Positions 12,001 to 20,453 are shown, counted from the stretch's first letter. The stretch: 64,000 nt of DNA from Streptomyces sp. WM6386 (GCF_000972385.1 NZ_JXTE01000001.1:124001-188000); one strand, 5' to 3'. Translations and numbers: made by a program. Notes: generated by a model not told the origin, from the letters alone.

Positions 12001-12130
12001 CGCCAAGGTGACCGACCTGCTGGAGCGACCGCTGACCGAGGACGAGGCCGCCGTCGACGGCACGGTCCCCGTGACGCTGCGCCCCTTCCAGATCCTCACC
12101 CTGCGACTGAAGCGTGCCGAGGTGAACTGA
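9077..12130 (+). CDS. Alpha-mannosidase, GH38 family
   Basis: Removes alpha-linked mannose from oligosaccharides; cytoplasmic, as no signal peptide is seen. The protein is 1017 aa, normal for bacterial GH38. The zinc-binding HAHID motif is at about residues 260-264, and the nucleophile aspartate in WLPDSFGY at about residue 374. The C-terminal half holds the beta-sandwich domains of the family. The ATG at 9077 is chosen over upstream frames because a GGAG ribosome site precedes it. The fucosidase gene follows after three bases, giving an operon that would trim mannose- and fucose-bearing glycans. Confidence 0.94.
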   Translation: MHDERRRIEERVERLHNQRIKPAIYAATVPFEVEAWQAPGEPVPFEEAAAARYAPFAMDTPWGPPWGTTWFRMRGEVPAEFAGKRVEAVIDLGFVGDWPGNQAEALVHLPDGRPLKAVNPLNQYVPIANPATGGEQIDYLVEAASNPDILANNFEAPTLLGDVLTAGDRPLYTFQRADIAVLDEEVWHLDLDLQVLLGVMVHLGDHEPRRHEILHALDRAMDALDLDDISGSAAAVREVLAPVLAKPAHASAHTVSGVGHAHIDSAWLWPIRETKRKTSRTFSNVTSLAEEYDDFVFACSQAQQYEWVRDNYPHVWARIQESVKKGQWAPVGGMWVESDGNLPGGEAIARQLVHGKRFFIEHFGIETKGVWLPDSFGYNAAYPQLAKLAGNEWFLTQKISWNQTNKFPHHTFWWEGIDGTRIFTHFPPIDTYNARFSGEEMDRAVRNYAEKGAGSRSLAPFGWGDGGGGPTREIMERARRLADLEGSPKVVVEHPDEFFAKARAEYEDAPVWNGELYLELHRATYTSQARTKQGNRRSEHKLREAELWATTAALHAPGYAYPYEKLDRLWKTVLLHQFHDILPGSSIAWVHREAEAEYARVAEELEVLTGEAIAALGGGEPRVFNTSPFDRREVVRHGDGTTGWVQVPANGSAAVDNAVPDDLVIVEDRALDNGYVRVELAEDGTLASVFDRRAKREVLADKGNLLRLHTDLPNYWDAWDIDKHYKNRYTDLVDIESVQAIERDALVGSIRVTRAFGKGSKITQTITVRAGSPRIDFETEIDWHEAEKILKAGFPIDIRAPHSSAEIQFGHIQRPTHTNTSWEAARFEVSGHRWVHVAEPGYGVAVINDSTYGHDVSRTVREDGGTTTRVSLSLVRAPRVPDPEADQGKHRFTYSLLPGASIEDAVAEGYALNLPLRVADSAGEPDPVVSVDGEGITVEAVKLADDTSGDVVVRLYESRGGRAQGVLRTGFPLAGAKVTDLLERPLTEDEAAVDGTVPVTLRPFQILTLRLKRAEVN

Positions 12131-12133
12131 CCC

Positions 12134-13384
12134 ATGCCCATGCAACCCTGGTTCACCGACGCCAAGTTGGGGATCTTCGTCCACTGGGGCATCTACGCCG
12201 TCGACGGCGTCCAGGAGTCCTGGTCGTTCTACGACGACATCGTCCCGCACGACCGGTACATGTCCCAGCTGGAGCGCTTCACCGGCGCCAAGTACGACCC
12301 TCGCGCGTGGGCCGACCTGTTCGCCCGCGCCGGCGCCCGGTACGCCGTCCTGACAACCCGTCACCACGACGGAGTGGCCCTGTGGGACACGGAGTTCGGC
12401 GATCTCAACCTCGGCAAGGACTACATCGGCCCCTACGCCGAGGCCCTGCGCGAGAAGGACCTCAAGGTCGGCTTCTACTACTCGCACTCCGACTGGAACC
12501 ACCCCGACTACGCCACCACCCGCAAGCCGGGCCGCCCACCGGAGCAGGAGGACAACCGCTACTCCGAATGCTCGGCCGAGGACGAGGACCTGGCGGCCTG
12601 GAAGCGGTTCATCGCCTACCGGGACGGGCAGATCCGCGAGCTGTCCTCCCGCTACCGGCCCGACCTGATGTGGTTCGACGGCGAGTGGGACCGCAGCGAG
12701 GAGCAGTGGCGCATCCCCGAACTCGCCGCGCTCATACGCTCGTACAACCCCGACGTCGTCTTCAACGCCCGCATGCTCAGCGAGGGCGACTACGCCACCC
12801 CCGAGCAGGGCGCCCCGATCGAACCGCCCAGCGGACCCTGGGAGTTGTGCCTCACCATCAACGACTCGTGGGGTTACCAACACCAGGACCACAACCACAA
12901 GTCGCTCACCCAGCTGATCCGCTACTTCACCGAGACCATCGGCGGGGGCGGCAATCTGCTGCTCGACGTCGGCCCGATGGAGGACGGCACGATCCCGCAG
13001 CCGCAGGTGGAGCGTCTCGAAGGGCTGGGGGAGTGGATCGCGAAACACGCGGAGGCGGTGTACGGGACGGTGCGCGGGCTGCCGGCCGGGCACCACTACG
13101 GGCCCAGCACCCTCTCCGCCGACGGCCGGACGCTCTACCTCACCCTGTTCGACATTCCCCGCGCCGAGATCGGCGTCCGCGGCCTGGCCACCCCGGTCCG
13201 CAAGGTCACCGTCCTCGGCACCGGCACCGATCTCGCCCACCGTGTCGTCGGCGGACTGCACGAGGCCGTCGGCGTGCTGTGGATCGATCCGCCCGCCGAG
13301 GCCGACCTCGACCCGCACGCCACGGTGCTCGCGGTCGAACTGGACGGGGAACTGGAGCTGTACCGAGGCGCGGGACGGTTCTGA
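12134..13384 (+). CDS. Alpha-L-fucosidase, GH29 family
   Basis: Retaining alpha-L-fucosidase of 416 aa. The protein opens with the GH29 barrel signature KLGIFVHWGIYAV, and the probable nucleophile is D182 in LMWFDGEWD. A C-terminal beta-sandwich of about 90 residues follows. There is no signal peptide, so it should act on imported sugars. It begins three bases after the alpha-mannosidase stop and is surely co-transcribed with it. A second in-frame ATG two codons on (12140) could also be used. Confidence 0.93.
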   Translation: MPMQPWFTDAKLGIFVHWGIYAVDGVQESWSFYDDIVPHDRYMSQLERFTGAKYDPRAWADLFARAGARYAVLTTRHHDGVALWDTEFGDLNLGKDYIGPYAEALREKDLKVGFYYSHSDWNHPDYATTRKPGRPPEQEDNRYSECSAEDEDLAAWKRFIAYRDGQIRELSSRYRPDLMWFDGEWDRSEEQWRIPELAALIRSYNPDVVFNARMLSEGDYATPEQGAPIEPPSGPWELCLTINDSWGYQHQDHNHKSLTQLIRYFTETIGGGGNLLLDVGPMEDGTIPQPQVERLEGLGEWIAKHAEAVYGTVRGLPAGHHYGPSTLSADGRTLYLTLFDIPRAEIGVRGLATPVRKVTVLGTGTDLAHRVVGGLHEAVGVLWIDPPAEADLDPHATVLAVELDGELELYRGAGRF

Positions 13385-13412
13385 CGACGCCACAAAGAGC
13401 GAGCTGGAGCAC

Positions 13413-13592
13413 ATGCTCCGGGGCCGGGTCCTGCACCTCGAACTCGCCCGCAGCGGCAAGGACTGGTCCAAAACCATCAGGTCGGGACGCATCCAGCCGG
13501 CCTGCGAGGCCGACGCCGTCGTCGAACCGCCCCCACGCCTGGCCGTGTTGGCGCAGGCGTGGGGATACCCGATCGTTCGACTCAGCCGGTGA
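13413..13592 (+). CDS. Small hypothetical ORF or gene remnant
   Basis: A 59-codon frame in the short gap after the fucosidase gene. Amino-acid composition ([17 protein letters not shown]) looks protein-like, and the frame stays open upstream to the fucosidase end without a start codon, which suggests the tail of a larger lost gene. GGAG lies close before the ATG. Its end overlaps the convergent chitinase gene by 11 bases. I do not recognise the family. Confidence 0.3.
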   Translation: MLRGRVLHLELARSGKDWSKTIRSGRIQPACEADAVVEPPPRLAVLAQAWGYPIVRLSR

Positions 13593-15261
13593 AACCGGCC
13601 GTGATCGAGGTGAACTGCCAGTTGCTCTGGCTGATGCCGGAGCAGTTGCTGACCACGCCGCCGCCCGGGCACGGCCGGTCACGGTTGACCGACCAGAACG
13701 CGAGCCGCGCGATGTGGTGGGAGTTCGCCCAGTCACGGATCGAGGTCCAGGTCGCGGTCGAGGTGAGCTCCTGCTGGTCGGAGAGCCCGTTCATACCGGA
13801 GATGCCGATGTGGGCGTAGGCGGTCGCGTCGTCCCACCCGAAGGTGGACTTCAGCTTGGTCTTGAGCCCCTCCGTCGCGTTCACGGTGTTGCCGTACATG
13901 TCGGCACCGCCGCCGAAGTCGAACGGCATGATCGTGAACACGTCGATGCCGGCGTTCAGCGCCTTGGCCTGCTCGATGAGCCGGCCGCCCCAGTAGGTGG
14001 GACCGGTCGTCGACGTCCCGAAGGTCAGGACGGTCCGCAGCCCCGGGTTGTTCGCCTTGACGATCTTCAGGGCGTTCAGGATCCGGTCCTGCACGGTCGC
14101 GTTCTCGAATTCGTCCGTGTTCTCGATGTCGACGTCGATCGCCTTGAGCCCGTAGGCGTCGATCACCTTCTGGTAGGCGCCGGCCAGCGCCTCGGCGCTC
14201 GAGCAGTTCGGCCCGAGCTTGTTGCCGCTCCAGCCGCCGATCGACGGCACGATGTCGCCGCCCGCGGAACGGATGGAGTTGATGACACTCTGGTCGTTTC
14301 CGCCGGTCAGCGGTCTGCTGCCGTCCCAGGCCGGGTTGCAGCCGCCGGAGGACAGGATGAACGCCATCGTGTACCACTTGATCCCGGTCGAGCTCATCAC
14401 CGAGGTGGCGCTCGGCGGATCACCCCAGCCGAGATACAGATAGGGCGCGGCCTGCTTGAACCCGGTCCCGCCCCCGCCGCCGGCGTCCGTCGTGACGCCC
14501 ACGGCGTTGGAGGCCGCCGAGGAGTTCCCGGCCGCGTCCCGCGCCCGCACGGTGAACGTGTAGGCGGTGCTCGCGGAGAGCCCGCTCACGGTGGCGCTCG
14601 TACCGGAGACGCTGAGCACCTGGTTCGACCCGCTGTAGATGTCGTACGCCGTGACACCGACGTTGTCCGTCGAGGCGTTCCACGCCAATGACACGCTCGA
14701 CGACGTCTTCCCGGTGGACCGCAGACTCGCCGGCGCGGTCGGCGCCTGAGTGTCCGAACCGCCGCCCGGGCCATCGAGGTTGATGTCGTCGGCGTAGTAG
14801 GTGCCCTGCGCGTACCAGCCGTGGGTGTAGACGGTGGCGCTCGTCTGCGAGGCACCGGTCGTGAAGGACACGCTGAGTTGGCTGTATGCCGACGGCGACG
14901 AGGTCCACGTGGAGGAACCGCCGTCCACGCCGAGGTAGACGTAGCTGCCGCGCACCCAACCGCTCAAGGCGTACGCGGTGTTCGGCCGTACGGCGACGGT
15001 CTGGCTGCACTTGGCGATGTCACTCGAACTCACCGCGCCGGCAAGCGCCTTGGAGCCGCCGTGCACGGGGGAGGAGGCGACCGACCCGAGATTGCCGGTG
15101 CAGGACCAGGGGCTCAGGGCCCCCGACTCGAATCCGGGATTGGTCAGAACATTGGCCGCTTGGGCCGTACCGGGAAGAGCCACAGCCCCGGCCAGTGCGA
15201 GAGCCGCGGTACCCAGGAAGGCGAAGAGACGTCTGGAACGCCGTGGAAGTGGAGTGCGCAC
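13582..15261 (-). CDS. Secreted chitinase, GH18, with CBM and FnIII domains
   Basis: Endo-acting chitinase of 559 aa from a GTG at 15261, which has AGGGAG six to eight bases upstream. Residues 1-35 are a signal peptide ending in TAQA. A carbohydrate-binding jelly-roll ([11 protein letters not shown] onward, about 36-170) is followed by a DTQAP linker, a fibronectin III domain (about 180-265), a glycine-rich linker and the GH18 barrel. The catalytic DVDIE motif puts the acid glutamate at about residue 380. The promoter has dre-like repeats, so it is probably induced by chitin oligosaccharides and repressed through DasR. It converges with the fucosidase operon. Confidence 0.94.
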   Translation of the reverse strand: MRTPLPRRSRRLFAFLGTAALALAGAVALPGTAQAANVLTNPGFESGALSPWSCTGNLGSVASSPVHGGSKALAGAVSSSDIAKCSQTVAVRPNTAYALSGWVRGSYVYLGVDGGSSTWTSSPSAYSQLSVSFTTGASQTSATVYTHGWYAQGTYYADDINLDGPGGGSDTQAPTAPASLRSTGKTSSSVSLAWNASTDNVGVTAYDIYSGSNQVLSVSGTSATVSGLSASTAYTFTVRARDAAGNSSAASNAVGVTTDAGGGGGTGFKQAAPYLYLGWGDPPSATSVMSSTGIKWYTMAFILSSGGCNPAWDGSRPLTGGNDQSVINSIRSAGGDIVPSIGGWSGNKLGPNCSSAEALAGAYQKVIDAYGLKAIDVDIENTDEFENATVQDRILNALKIVKANNPGLRTVLTFGTSTTGPTYWGGRLIEQAKALNAGIDVFTIMPFDFGGGADMYGNTVNATEGLKTKLKSTFGWDDATAYAHIGISGMNGLSDQQELTSTATWTSIRDWANSHHIARLAFWSVNRDRPCPGGGVVSNCSGISQSNWQFTSITAGFTG

Positions 15262-15320
15262 ATGATCTCCCTGAAGAAATGGGGGTGTTCGGGAGTACAG
15301 GGAAGTGCGCAACACAAGTT

Positions 15321-15371
15321 GGTATGGACCAATCCGCCTGTCAAGGGTGAGGGAGGGAATTGGTCCATACC
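15321..15371 (-). promoter_or_regulatory. Chitinase promoter with dre-like inverted repeats
   Basis: A perfect 13-base inverted repeat (GGTATGGACCAAT at 15321-15333 and its complement at 15359-15371) flanks a TTGACA -35 box (complement of 15339-15344). Each arm resembles the 12-bp repeats of Streptomyces chitinase promoters and the DasR site TGGTCTAGACCA; TGGTATGGACCA differs from it at two positions. The promoter-proximal arm covers the region where the -10 box should lie, which suits a repressor site. Confidence 0.65.
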
Positions 15372-15388
15372 GGTGAGTGGAGATGCCT

Positions 15389-15440
15389 CAAGGGGTGCGG
15401 GGAACTGCGCGACAAGCCACGACGCACCCGCACCCGGCCG
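15389..15440. repeat. Streptomyces dispersed repeat (copy 1)
   Basis: The string GGGGTGCGGGGAACTGCGCG followed by an AAGCCAC-type stretch is one form of a short repeat found in many Streptomyces intergenic regions, recognised from memory. Related copies lie at 50785-50856 and 55581-55634. Here it sits between the chitinase promoter and the end of the ATP-grasp gene. Confidence 0.55.
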
Positions 15441-15445
15441 ACAAG

Positions 15446-16585
15446 CTACAGCGGCAGTACCTGACCCGCGGCCGAGACGGAGTCGACGGCAACCGCCTGT
15501 GCCTCCGCAGGCGCCGGCACGGGAAGAGGTTCGGAAACCTCCGCCCTCTGATGCGGAATGGCCACAGGCCGAAGGTGCCGCGGCCCCGACACCACCGTGT
15601 AGTCCTGACCCAGGAACGGCGGAGCCATCTCCCCCGGGTCCTCACCCAGCGCCAACTGCACAGCGGCCCAAGGCGCGTTGACCCCGCACAGCGACAGCTG
15701 ATGCAACCCGCCCGCGGGCCGGGTGTTGACATCCATCAGTACCGGCGTGTCACCGAACATCCGGAACTGGATGTTGGACAGGTAGTGCAGCCCGAACCCC
15801 TCCGCGATCATCCGCGCCGGCTCCAGCCACTGCTCGTGCAGCGTGAACCCACGACGGCGCCCGTTCTTGGTGCGGCCCACCGCCAGCCGGATCCGGTTGT
15901 CGGTCCCCGTGAGGCAGTCGACCGAGACCTCCGGCTGCTCCAGACGCGGCATGACCAGCCAGTCCACCGACTCGTCGGCCTGCGTCAGCGCCTCCACGAC
16001 CGTGTCCAGCGGTACGTACGGGCTGGGAAAGCCGTTGAGGTGATCGAGTGAGAAGGGGGCGCGCGTGATCACGCGGAAGCCCACCCCACCCGCACCGGAC
16101 GCCGGCTTGAAGCACGCCTTGTACCCGCCCGCCTCCAACTCCTCGACAGCGACGACGAGTTCCTCCGCGGTCCGCACCCGGTACCACGGCGGCACGGGCA
16201 CTCCGATGGCCTGGACGGCCTCGTACGCGATCACCTTGTCGTGGAAGACGGCCACGGCCTCCGGCGGCGGCGCAAGCAGTGCCGTACCGGCCGCCTCGAA
16301 CTCCGCGCGGTGCGCCACGATCGCCGACTGGTGCAGCCGGGGCACGAAGACGTCGATGCCGCGGCGGGTGCACTGGTCGAGCGCGTACTCGACGTACGCG
16401 GCCGGGGACAGGCCCTCCGGCTCCAGCTCGGCGGTGTCGGCGGCGGCCAGCACGGGGGAGTCCGCGTCGCCGTGCGTCGCATGGATCTTGACGGCGCGAT
16501 CACCGGGATTTCGGCGCAGCTGATCCATGAAGAACACGTTCTCCGCGTACGTGCGGTTGAGCCAGACGCGTACGCGAGAGATCAT
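15446..16585 (-). CDS. ATP-grasp domain protein
   Basis: Predicted ATP-dependent carboxylate-amine or carboxylate-thiol ligase of 379 aa. The ATP-grasp fold is indicated by the lysine loop YKACFKPASGAGGVGF (about residue 157) and the metal-binding DVNTRPAGG (about residue 285). An N-terminal pre-grasp domain precedes these. The C-terminal 40 residues look disordered. The ATG at 16585 has AAAGGCGG seven bases upstream, in the leader also found before the sugar-binding protein at 5663. It stands alone, so no pathway can be assigned. Other possibilities are a carbamoyl-phosphate-synthase-like or peptide-ligase-like enzyme. Confidence 0.75.
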   Translation of the reverse strand: MISRVRVWLNRTYAENVFFMDQLRRNPGDRAVKIHATHGDADSPVLAAADTAELEPEGLSPAAYVEYALDQCTRRGIDVFVPRLHQSAIVAHRAEFEAAGTALLAPPPEAVAVFHDKVIAYEAVQAIGVPVPPWYRVRTAEELVVAVEELEAGGYKACFKPASGAGGVGFRVITRAPFSLDHLNGFPSPYVPLDTVVEALTQADESVDWLVMPRLEQPEVSVDCLTGTDNRIRLAVGRTKNGRRRGFTLHEQWLEPARMIAEGFGLHYLSNIQFRMFGDTPVLMDVNTRPAGGLHQLSLCGVNAPWAAVQLALGEDPGEMAPPFLGQDYTVVSGPRHLRPVAIPHQRAEVSEPLPVPAPAEAQAVAVDSVSAAGQVLPL

Positions 16586-16593
16586 GCAGGGGC

Positions 16594-16614
16594 CGCCTTT
16601 CGGGGTTTTCGGGC
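16594..16614 (-). repeat. Leader element shared with the sugar-binding protein (copy 2)
   Basis: A 21-base match to 5672-5693, differing by one G in a G-run. It lies nine bases upstream of the ATP-grasp start and supplies its ribosome-binding site. Confidence 0.5.
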
Positions 16615-16857
16615 ACGGCGAAGCAGGCCGAACCCGGCCAGGGTGTGAGGAGGGTCACCAAACCGCCCTGCGCGAAGGGAAGTTCATGGCGGTGGTGTTG
16701 GGGCGATCATACGGCTTCCCGAGGCCCCGGCGTGCAACGCGCGTGTTACGGATTATTCGATCTTGATCGATGCCTCTGCGGGCCGTGCCGGGCCGCTTGT
16801 CCGGGCGCTGTGAATGTGCTGTCGTGGTCCCATTCGGGTGCTCGGAGGGGGCCAGAG

Positions 16858-17766
16858 GTGACATCGAGGGCCGGTGGTTCCGGACAGCTGCTGGCCATCA
16901 GTGACCTGCATGTCGGCTACCCGGAGAACCGCGCCCTCGTCGAGGAGATGCGCCCGGGGACGGACGAGGACTGGCTCCTGGTGGCCGGAGACGTCGCCGA
17001 GACCGTGTCCGCGATCCGCTGGACCCTTCAGACGCTCGCCGGCCGCTTCCGCAAGGTCCTCTGGGCTCCGGGCAACCACGAACTGTGGACCCACCCCGAC
17101 GACGAGGTCACCCTGCGAGGCGTCGAACGCTACGAACACCTCGTCGCGCTCTGCCGCGACCTCGGTGTCACCACCCCCGAGGACCCCTATCCCGTCTGGG
17201 AGGGTCCCGGCGGCCCGGTCGCCGTCGCCCCGCTCTTCCTGCTGTACGACTACTCCTTCCTGCCCGCCGGCTGCACGACCAAGGAGGAGGGGCTGGAGTA
17301 CGCGTACGGCACCGGCATCGTCTGCAACGACGAGCACCTGCTGCACCCCGACCCCTACCCGAGCCGCGAGGCCTGGTGCCGGGCCCGCGTCGAGGCGACC
17401 GCCCGCAGACTCGCCGAGCTGCCCGACGACCTGCCCACCGTGCTCGTCAACCACTACCCGCTGGACCGGCACCCGACCGAGGTGCTCTGGTACCCCGAGT
17501 TCGCCATGTGGTGCGGCACGCGGCTCACCGCGGACTGGCACCGCAGGTTCCGCGTCGAGACCATGGTCTACGGTCATCTGCACATCCCGCGGACCACCTG
17601 GCACGACGGTGTCCGCTTCGAAGAGGTGTCGGTCGGATACCCCCGGGAGTGGCGCAAACGCCCCGACCCGCCGGGACGGCTGCGCCGCATCCTGCCCAAG
17701 GAGGTCGGGCCCCTTGATCGAGGAGCTGCTGCCGGACACGGTGGTGGCCGTGGAGACGTACGGTGA
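16858..17766 (+). CDS. Calcineurin-like metallophosphoesterase
   Basis: Binuclear-metal phosphoesterase of 302 aa. All five blocks of the superfamily are present: ISDLHVG near the N-terminus, VAGDVAE, APGNHELW, NHYP and YGHLHIP. The GTG at 16858 has GGAGGGG upstream. Its last 53 bases overlap the phosphopantetheinyl transferase gene in another frame, so the two are translationally coupled. Such pairs are, from memory, common in Streptomyces, but the phosphoesterase's substrate is not known to me. A role in acting on a phosphopantetheine-related nucleotide is only a guess from coupling. Confidence 0.88.
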   Translation: MTSRAGGSGQLLAISDLHVGYPENRALVEEMRPGTDEDWLLVAGDVAETVSAIRWTLQTLAGRFRKVLWAPGNHELWTHPDDEVTLRGVERYEHLVALCRDLGVTTPEDPYPVWEGPGGPVAVAPLFLLYDYSFLPAGCTTKEEGLEYAYGTGIVCNDEHLLHPDPYPSREAWCRARVEATARRLAELPDDLPTVLVNHYPLDRHPTEVLWYPEFAMWCGTRLTADWHRRFRVETMVYGHLHIPRTTWHDGVRFEEVSVGYPREWRKRPDPPGRLRRILPKEVGPLDRGAAAGHGGGRGDVR

Positions 17767-18388
17767 CGACGGGACCGCGCCGCTGTACCCCGAGGAAGCG
17801 GCGGTCGTGGCGCGGGCGGCGGACAAACGCCGACGCGAGTTCGCCGCGGTACGCTCCTGCGCCCGTCGGGCCATGGAGAAGCTCGGCGTCCCGCCCCAGC
17901 CTGTCCTGCCCGGCGCCGGCGGCGCCCCGCAGTGGCCCGCCGGACTGGCCGGCAGCATGACCCACTGCGACGGCTACCGCGCCGCCGCCCTGGTCCGCGC
18001 CGCCGACCTGGCCTCCCTCGGCATCGACGCCGAGCCCCACGAGCCGCTCCCCGACGGAGTCCTGGCCTACACCTCCCTGCCCGCCGAGGCGGACCGGCTG
18101 CGCAGGCTGGCCGAGGAGCGGCCCGACATCCACTGGGACCGGCTGCTGTTCAGTGCCAAGGAGTCCGTCTACAAGGCGTGGTTCCCGCTCACCGGGAAGT
18201 GGCTCGACTTCACCGAGGCCGACATCGAGCTCTTCGCCCACCCCGGCGAAGGGCTCGGCGGCGGTCTCAGCGCCGAACTCCTCGTACCCGGACCGACGGT
18301 GGGCGCCCGGCGGCTGAGCCGCTTCGAGGGCCGCTGGACCGTCCGGCGCGGACTCGTCGCGACGGCCGTCGTGGTGCCGCACGCCTGA
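17714..18388 (+). CDS. 4'-phosphopantetheinyl transferase, Sfp/EntD type
   Basis: Transfers 4'-phosphopantetheine from CoA to carrier-protein serines of polyketide or peptide synthases and similar complexes. The 224-aa protein has the magnesium site GIDAEPHE (about residue 97), an N-terminal RRREFAAVR block and the FSAKESVYKAW motif (about residue 148). The start is a TTG at 17714 preceded by AAGGAGG at nine bases, inside the end of the metallophosphoesterase gene. Length and motifs are typical of EntD-like Streptomyces enzymes. The nearby gene set does not show which carrier protein it serves. Confidence 0.9.
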   Translation: MIEELLPDTVVAVETYGDDGTAPLYPEEAAVVARAADKRRREFAAVRSCARRAMEKLGVPPQPVLPGAGGAPQWPAGLAGSMTHCDGYRAAALVRAADLASLGIDAEPHEPLPDGVLAYTSLPAEADRLRRLAEERPDIHWDRLLFSAKESVYKAWFPLTGKWLDFTEADIELFAHPGEGLGGGLSAELLVPGPTVGARRLSRFEGRWTVRRGLVATAVVVPHA

Positions 18389-18397
18389 GCCGGGCTC

Positions 18398-18625
18398 TCA
18401 CGGACGCGGGAACCAGCTCTGCAGCAGCCGGAAGAACTCCTCCTCGTTGCCCACGAGGCCCGCGTCCGCCAGGGCCTGCTCCGCCTCCGCGAGCACGGCG
18501 GGCGGCACGACGGGTGGCCGCAGCGCGTCCGGCGGACCGTCGAAGGCGGCGCGCACGGTGTGCAGAAGCCGCAGGTAGGCCTGGACGGCGGTGCGCTCGC
18601 GGTCGGTCAGTACGGCGGTGTGCAT
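18398..18625 (-). CDS. Small conserved-looking protein, function unknown
   Basis: A 75-aa protein from the ATG at 18625, which has GGGGAG upstream; an ATG nine codons earlier (18652) is an alternative. Sequence is helical and acidic towards the end (EQALADAGLVGNEEEFFRLLQSWF). It has the strong third-position GC bias of a real gene. It converges with the phosphopantetheinyl transferase with only nine bases between stops. I cannot assign a function. Confidence 0.65.
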   Translation of the reverse strand: MHTAVLTDRERTAVQAYLRLLHTVRAAFDGPPDALRPPVVPPAVLAEAEQALADAGLVGNEEEFFRLLQSWFPRP

Positions 18626-18847
18626 CGGTCGGCTCTCCCCAAGTCGGCTCATCGGTCACGCACCCGTACAAGGGGGTGCAACTCCAGCTTGCCGCCCACC
18701 ACTGACAATGAGGCCCGCCCACTCCCCGGTTCGCCCGCTTAGCGGAGGTGAAACCTCGGCGAAATCACCGGTGGGAAAGCCGTCCTACGCTGAGGACAAG
18801 GGCTTTCGGCCGCTGCTCGGCGGCCCAGGGAACGGGGAGGCACGTGC

Positions 18848-19870
18848 GTGGTCGACGTCCCGCACCGGCGCCCGGCGCGCACCGTACGGCTGCGCTCGGT
18901 GGGCGACGGTGAACTCGAGTTGCAGTACCGGGTCGTGCACGGCTACCGCCGTGCCTTCCGGATGGCCGGCGAGGGGCCCGCGCTGGTCCTCATCCACGGC
19001 ATCGGGGACTCCTCCGCCACCTGGGGCGAGCTGATCCCCGACCTCGCCCGCACCCACACCGTCATCGCCCCCGACCTGCTCGGCCACGGCGCCTCGGACA
19101 AACCGCGCGCCGACTACTCGGTGGCCGCGTACGCCAACGGGGTGCGCGATCTGCTGACCACCCTCGGCATCGAGTCGGCGACTCTGGTCGGGCACTCGCT
19201 GGGCGGCGGCGTGGCCATGCAGTTCGCCTATCAGTTCCCCGAGCGCACCGAGCGGCTCATCCTGGTGAGCGCGGGCGGCGTGGGGCGCGAGGTGAATCCC
19301 GTGCTGCGGATGGTGTCGCTGCCCGGGGCCCATCTGATGCTGTCGTCGTTGCGGCTGCCGGGGATGCGGTGGCAAGTGGGGCTCGCCGTAGGGCTGATGA
19401 AGCTGCTCGACACCGATCTCGGGCAGGACGCGCCCGACCTGCTGAACCTCGTGGACGCGTTGCCGGACGAGACCTCACGCAACGCCTTCATCCGCACGTT
19501 GCGCGCGGTGGTCGACTGGCGGGGACAGGTGGTGACCATGCTCGACCGGTGCTATCTGACCGAGGGCATGCCGACGATGCTGCTGTGGGGCGACCGGGAC
19601 AGTGTGGTGCCGGTGCGGCACGCGTTCGGGGCGCACGAGGCGATGCCGGGGAGCCGGCTGGAGATCTTCGAGGGTGCGGGACACTTTCCGTTCCACGCCG
19701 ATCCGGGGCGGTTCGTCTCGCTGGTCGAGGAGTTCACCGCGACCACGGCTCCGGCGGACTGGAGCCGTGAGCACTGGCGCGAGCTGCTGCGCGAGGGACG
19801 GCCCGGCATCCCGCTCAGCCGTGCCACCGAACGCGACCTGCGCGAGGCGAGCGAACGCAGCGCGACCTGA
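18848..19870 (+). CDS. Alpha/beta-hydrolase
   Basis: Alpha/beta-fold hydrolase of 340 aa, probably an esterase or lipase-like enzyme. The oxyanion motif is LIHGIGDS (about residue 49), the nucleophile elbow is GHSLGGG, with an acid in LWGDRDSVVP and histidine in GAGHFPFH. A further 40 charged residues follow the fold. No signal peptide is seen. The GTG start at 18848 has GGGGAGG seven bases upstream. It appears to be transcribed alone and converges with the HExxH gene. The substrate is unknown. Confidence 0.88.
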   Translation: MVDVPHRRPARTVRLRSVGDGELELQYRVVHGYRRAFRMAGEGPALVLIHGIGDSSATWGELIPDLARTHTVIAPDLLGHGASDKPRADYSVAAYANGVRDLLTTLGIESATLVGHSLGGGVAMQFAYQFPERTERLILVSAGGVGREVNPVLRMVSLPGAHLMLSSLRLPGMRWQVGLAVGLMKLLDTDLGQDAPDLLNLVDALPDETSRNAFIRTLRAVVDWRGQVVTMLDRCYLTEGMPTMLLWGDRDSVVPVRHAFGAHEAMPGSRLEIFEGAGHFPFHADPGRFVSLVEEFTATTAPADWSREHWRELLREGRPGIPLSRATERDLREASERSAT

Positions 19871-19886
19871 CCGGCGGCGGTGCCGG

Positions 19887-20453
19887 TCAGCTCTGCGGAC
19901 CGAGGTAACCCAGCGACGCCTCGATACGGCCGGCCAGGCGGTCGCGCTGCACCGGCCCCCGGGTCGGCGAACCGTCGAGCCAGGTCAGGCACTTGCTGGC
20001 GAGCAGCAGGCCGAAGCGTTCGGCCTCCTTCTCGTCGGCCTGGTCGAAGCGGCTGCGGGCGGCGACCTTCAGGACGGTGGCTCGCAGGTCGGCGTCGTCG
20101 CTGAGCATGCGGGCCGCGACCGCGGCGCCCTCGACATGGTGACTGCAGTGCCCGGCCTTCATGTGCCACAGCTCATGGCCGAGGATGACCAACTGGTGGC
20201 CGGGAGCGGTGCGTTCCTCCACGACGACGAGGTCCTGGTCGGCCATGTCGAGCCACAGTCCGCTCGCGGTGTCGGGCGGGAACGCGGCCGTACGGAAGTG
20301 GACCGGGCGGCCGCGGCGCCGGCTCATCGCCGCGCAGAGTCCGGTGTACAGGTCCACCGGACGCGCCGGTGCGGGGAGGGTGAGTTCCGCTACCAGCTCG
20401 GCGCACAGGCGGCGCATTTCCCTACCGATGCCCACAGTTATCCCCCGGCTCAC
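19887..20453 (-). CDS. HExxH-domain protein paired with XRE regulator
   Basis: A 188-aa protein with the zinc-peptidase motif GHELWHMKAGH in its middle, as in ImmA/IrrE-like and related Streptomyces 'toxin' annotations. It starts at a GTG that overlaps the regulator's stop (GTGA); a GTG six codons later (20435), after a G-rich stretch, is an alternative. The family is usually found behind an XRE-type regulator, which fits a protease acting on that regulator or a related target, but I infer this and cannot show it. It could also be an inactive sensor. Confidence 0.8.
   Translation of the reverse strand: MSRGITVGIGREMRRLCAELVAELTLPAPARPVDLYTGLCAAMSRRRGRPVHFRTAAFPPDTASGLWLDMADQDLVVVEERTAPGHQLVILGHELWHMKAGHCSHHVEGAAVAARMLSDDADLRATVLKVAARSRFDQADEKEAERFGLLLASKCLTWLDGSPTRGPVQRDRLAGRIEASLGYLGPQS

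Noticed and set aside
9056..13672. A 1538-codon open frame on the minus strand across the GH38 and GH29 genes
   Set aside because: It is antisense to two well-supported enzymes, is built of Val/Gly/Asp/Arg-rich low-complexity residues, and has no recognisable domain. Long open antisense frames are normal at this GC content.
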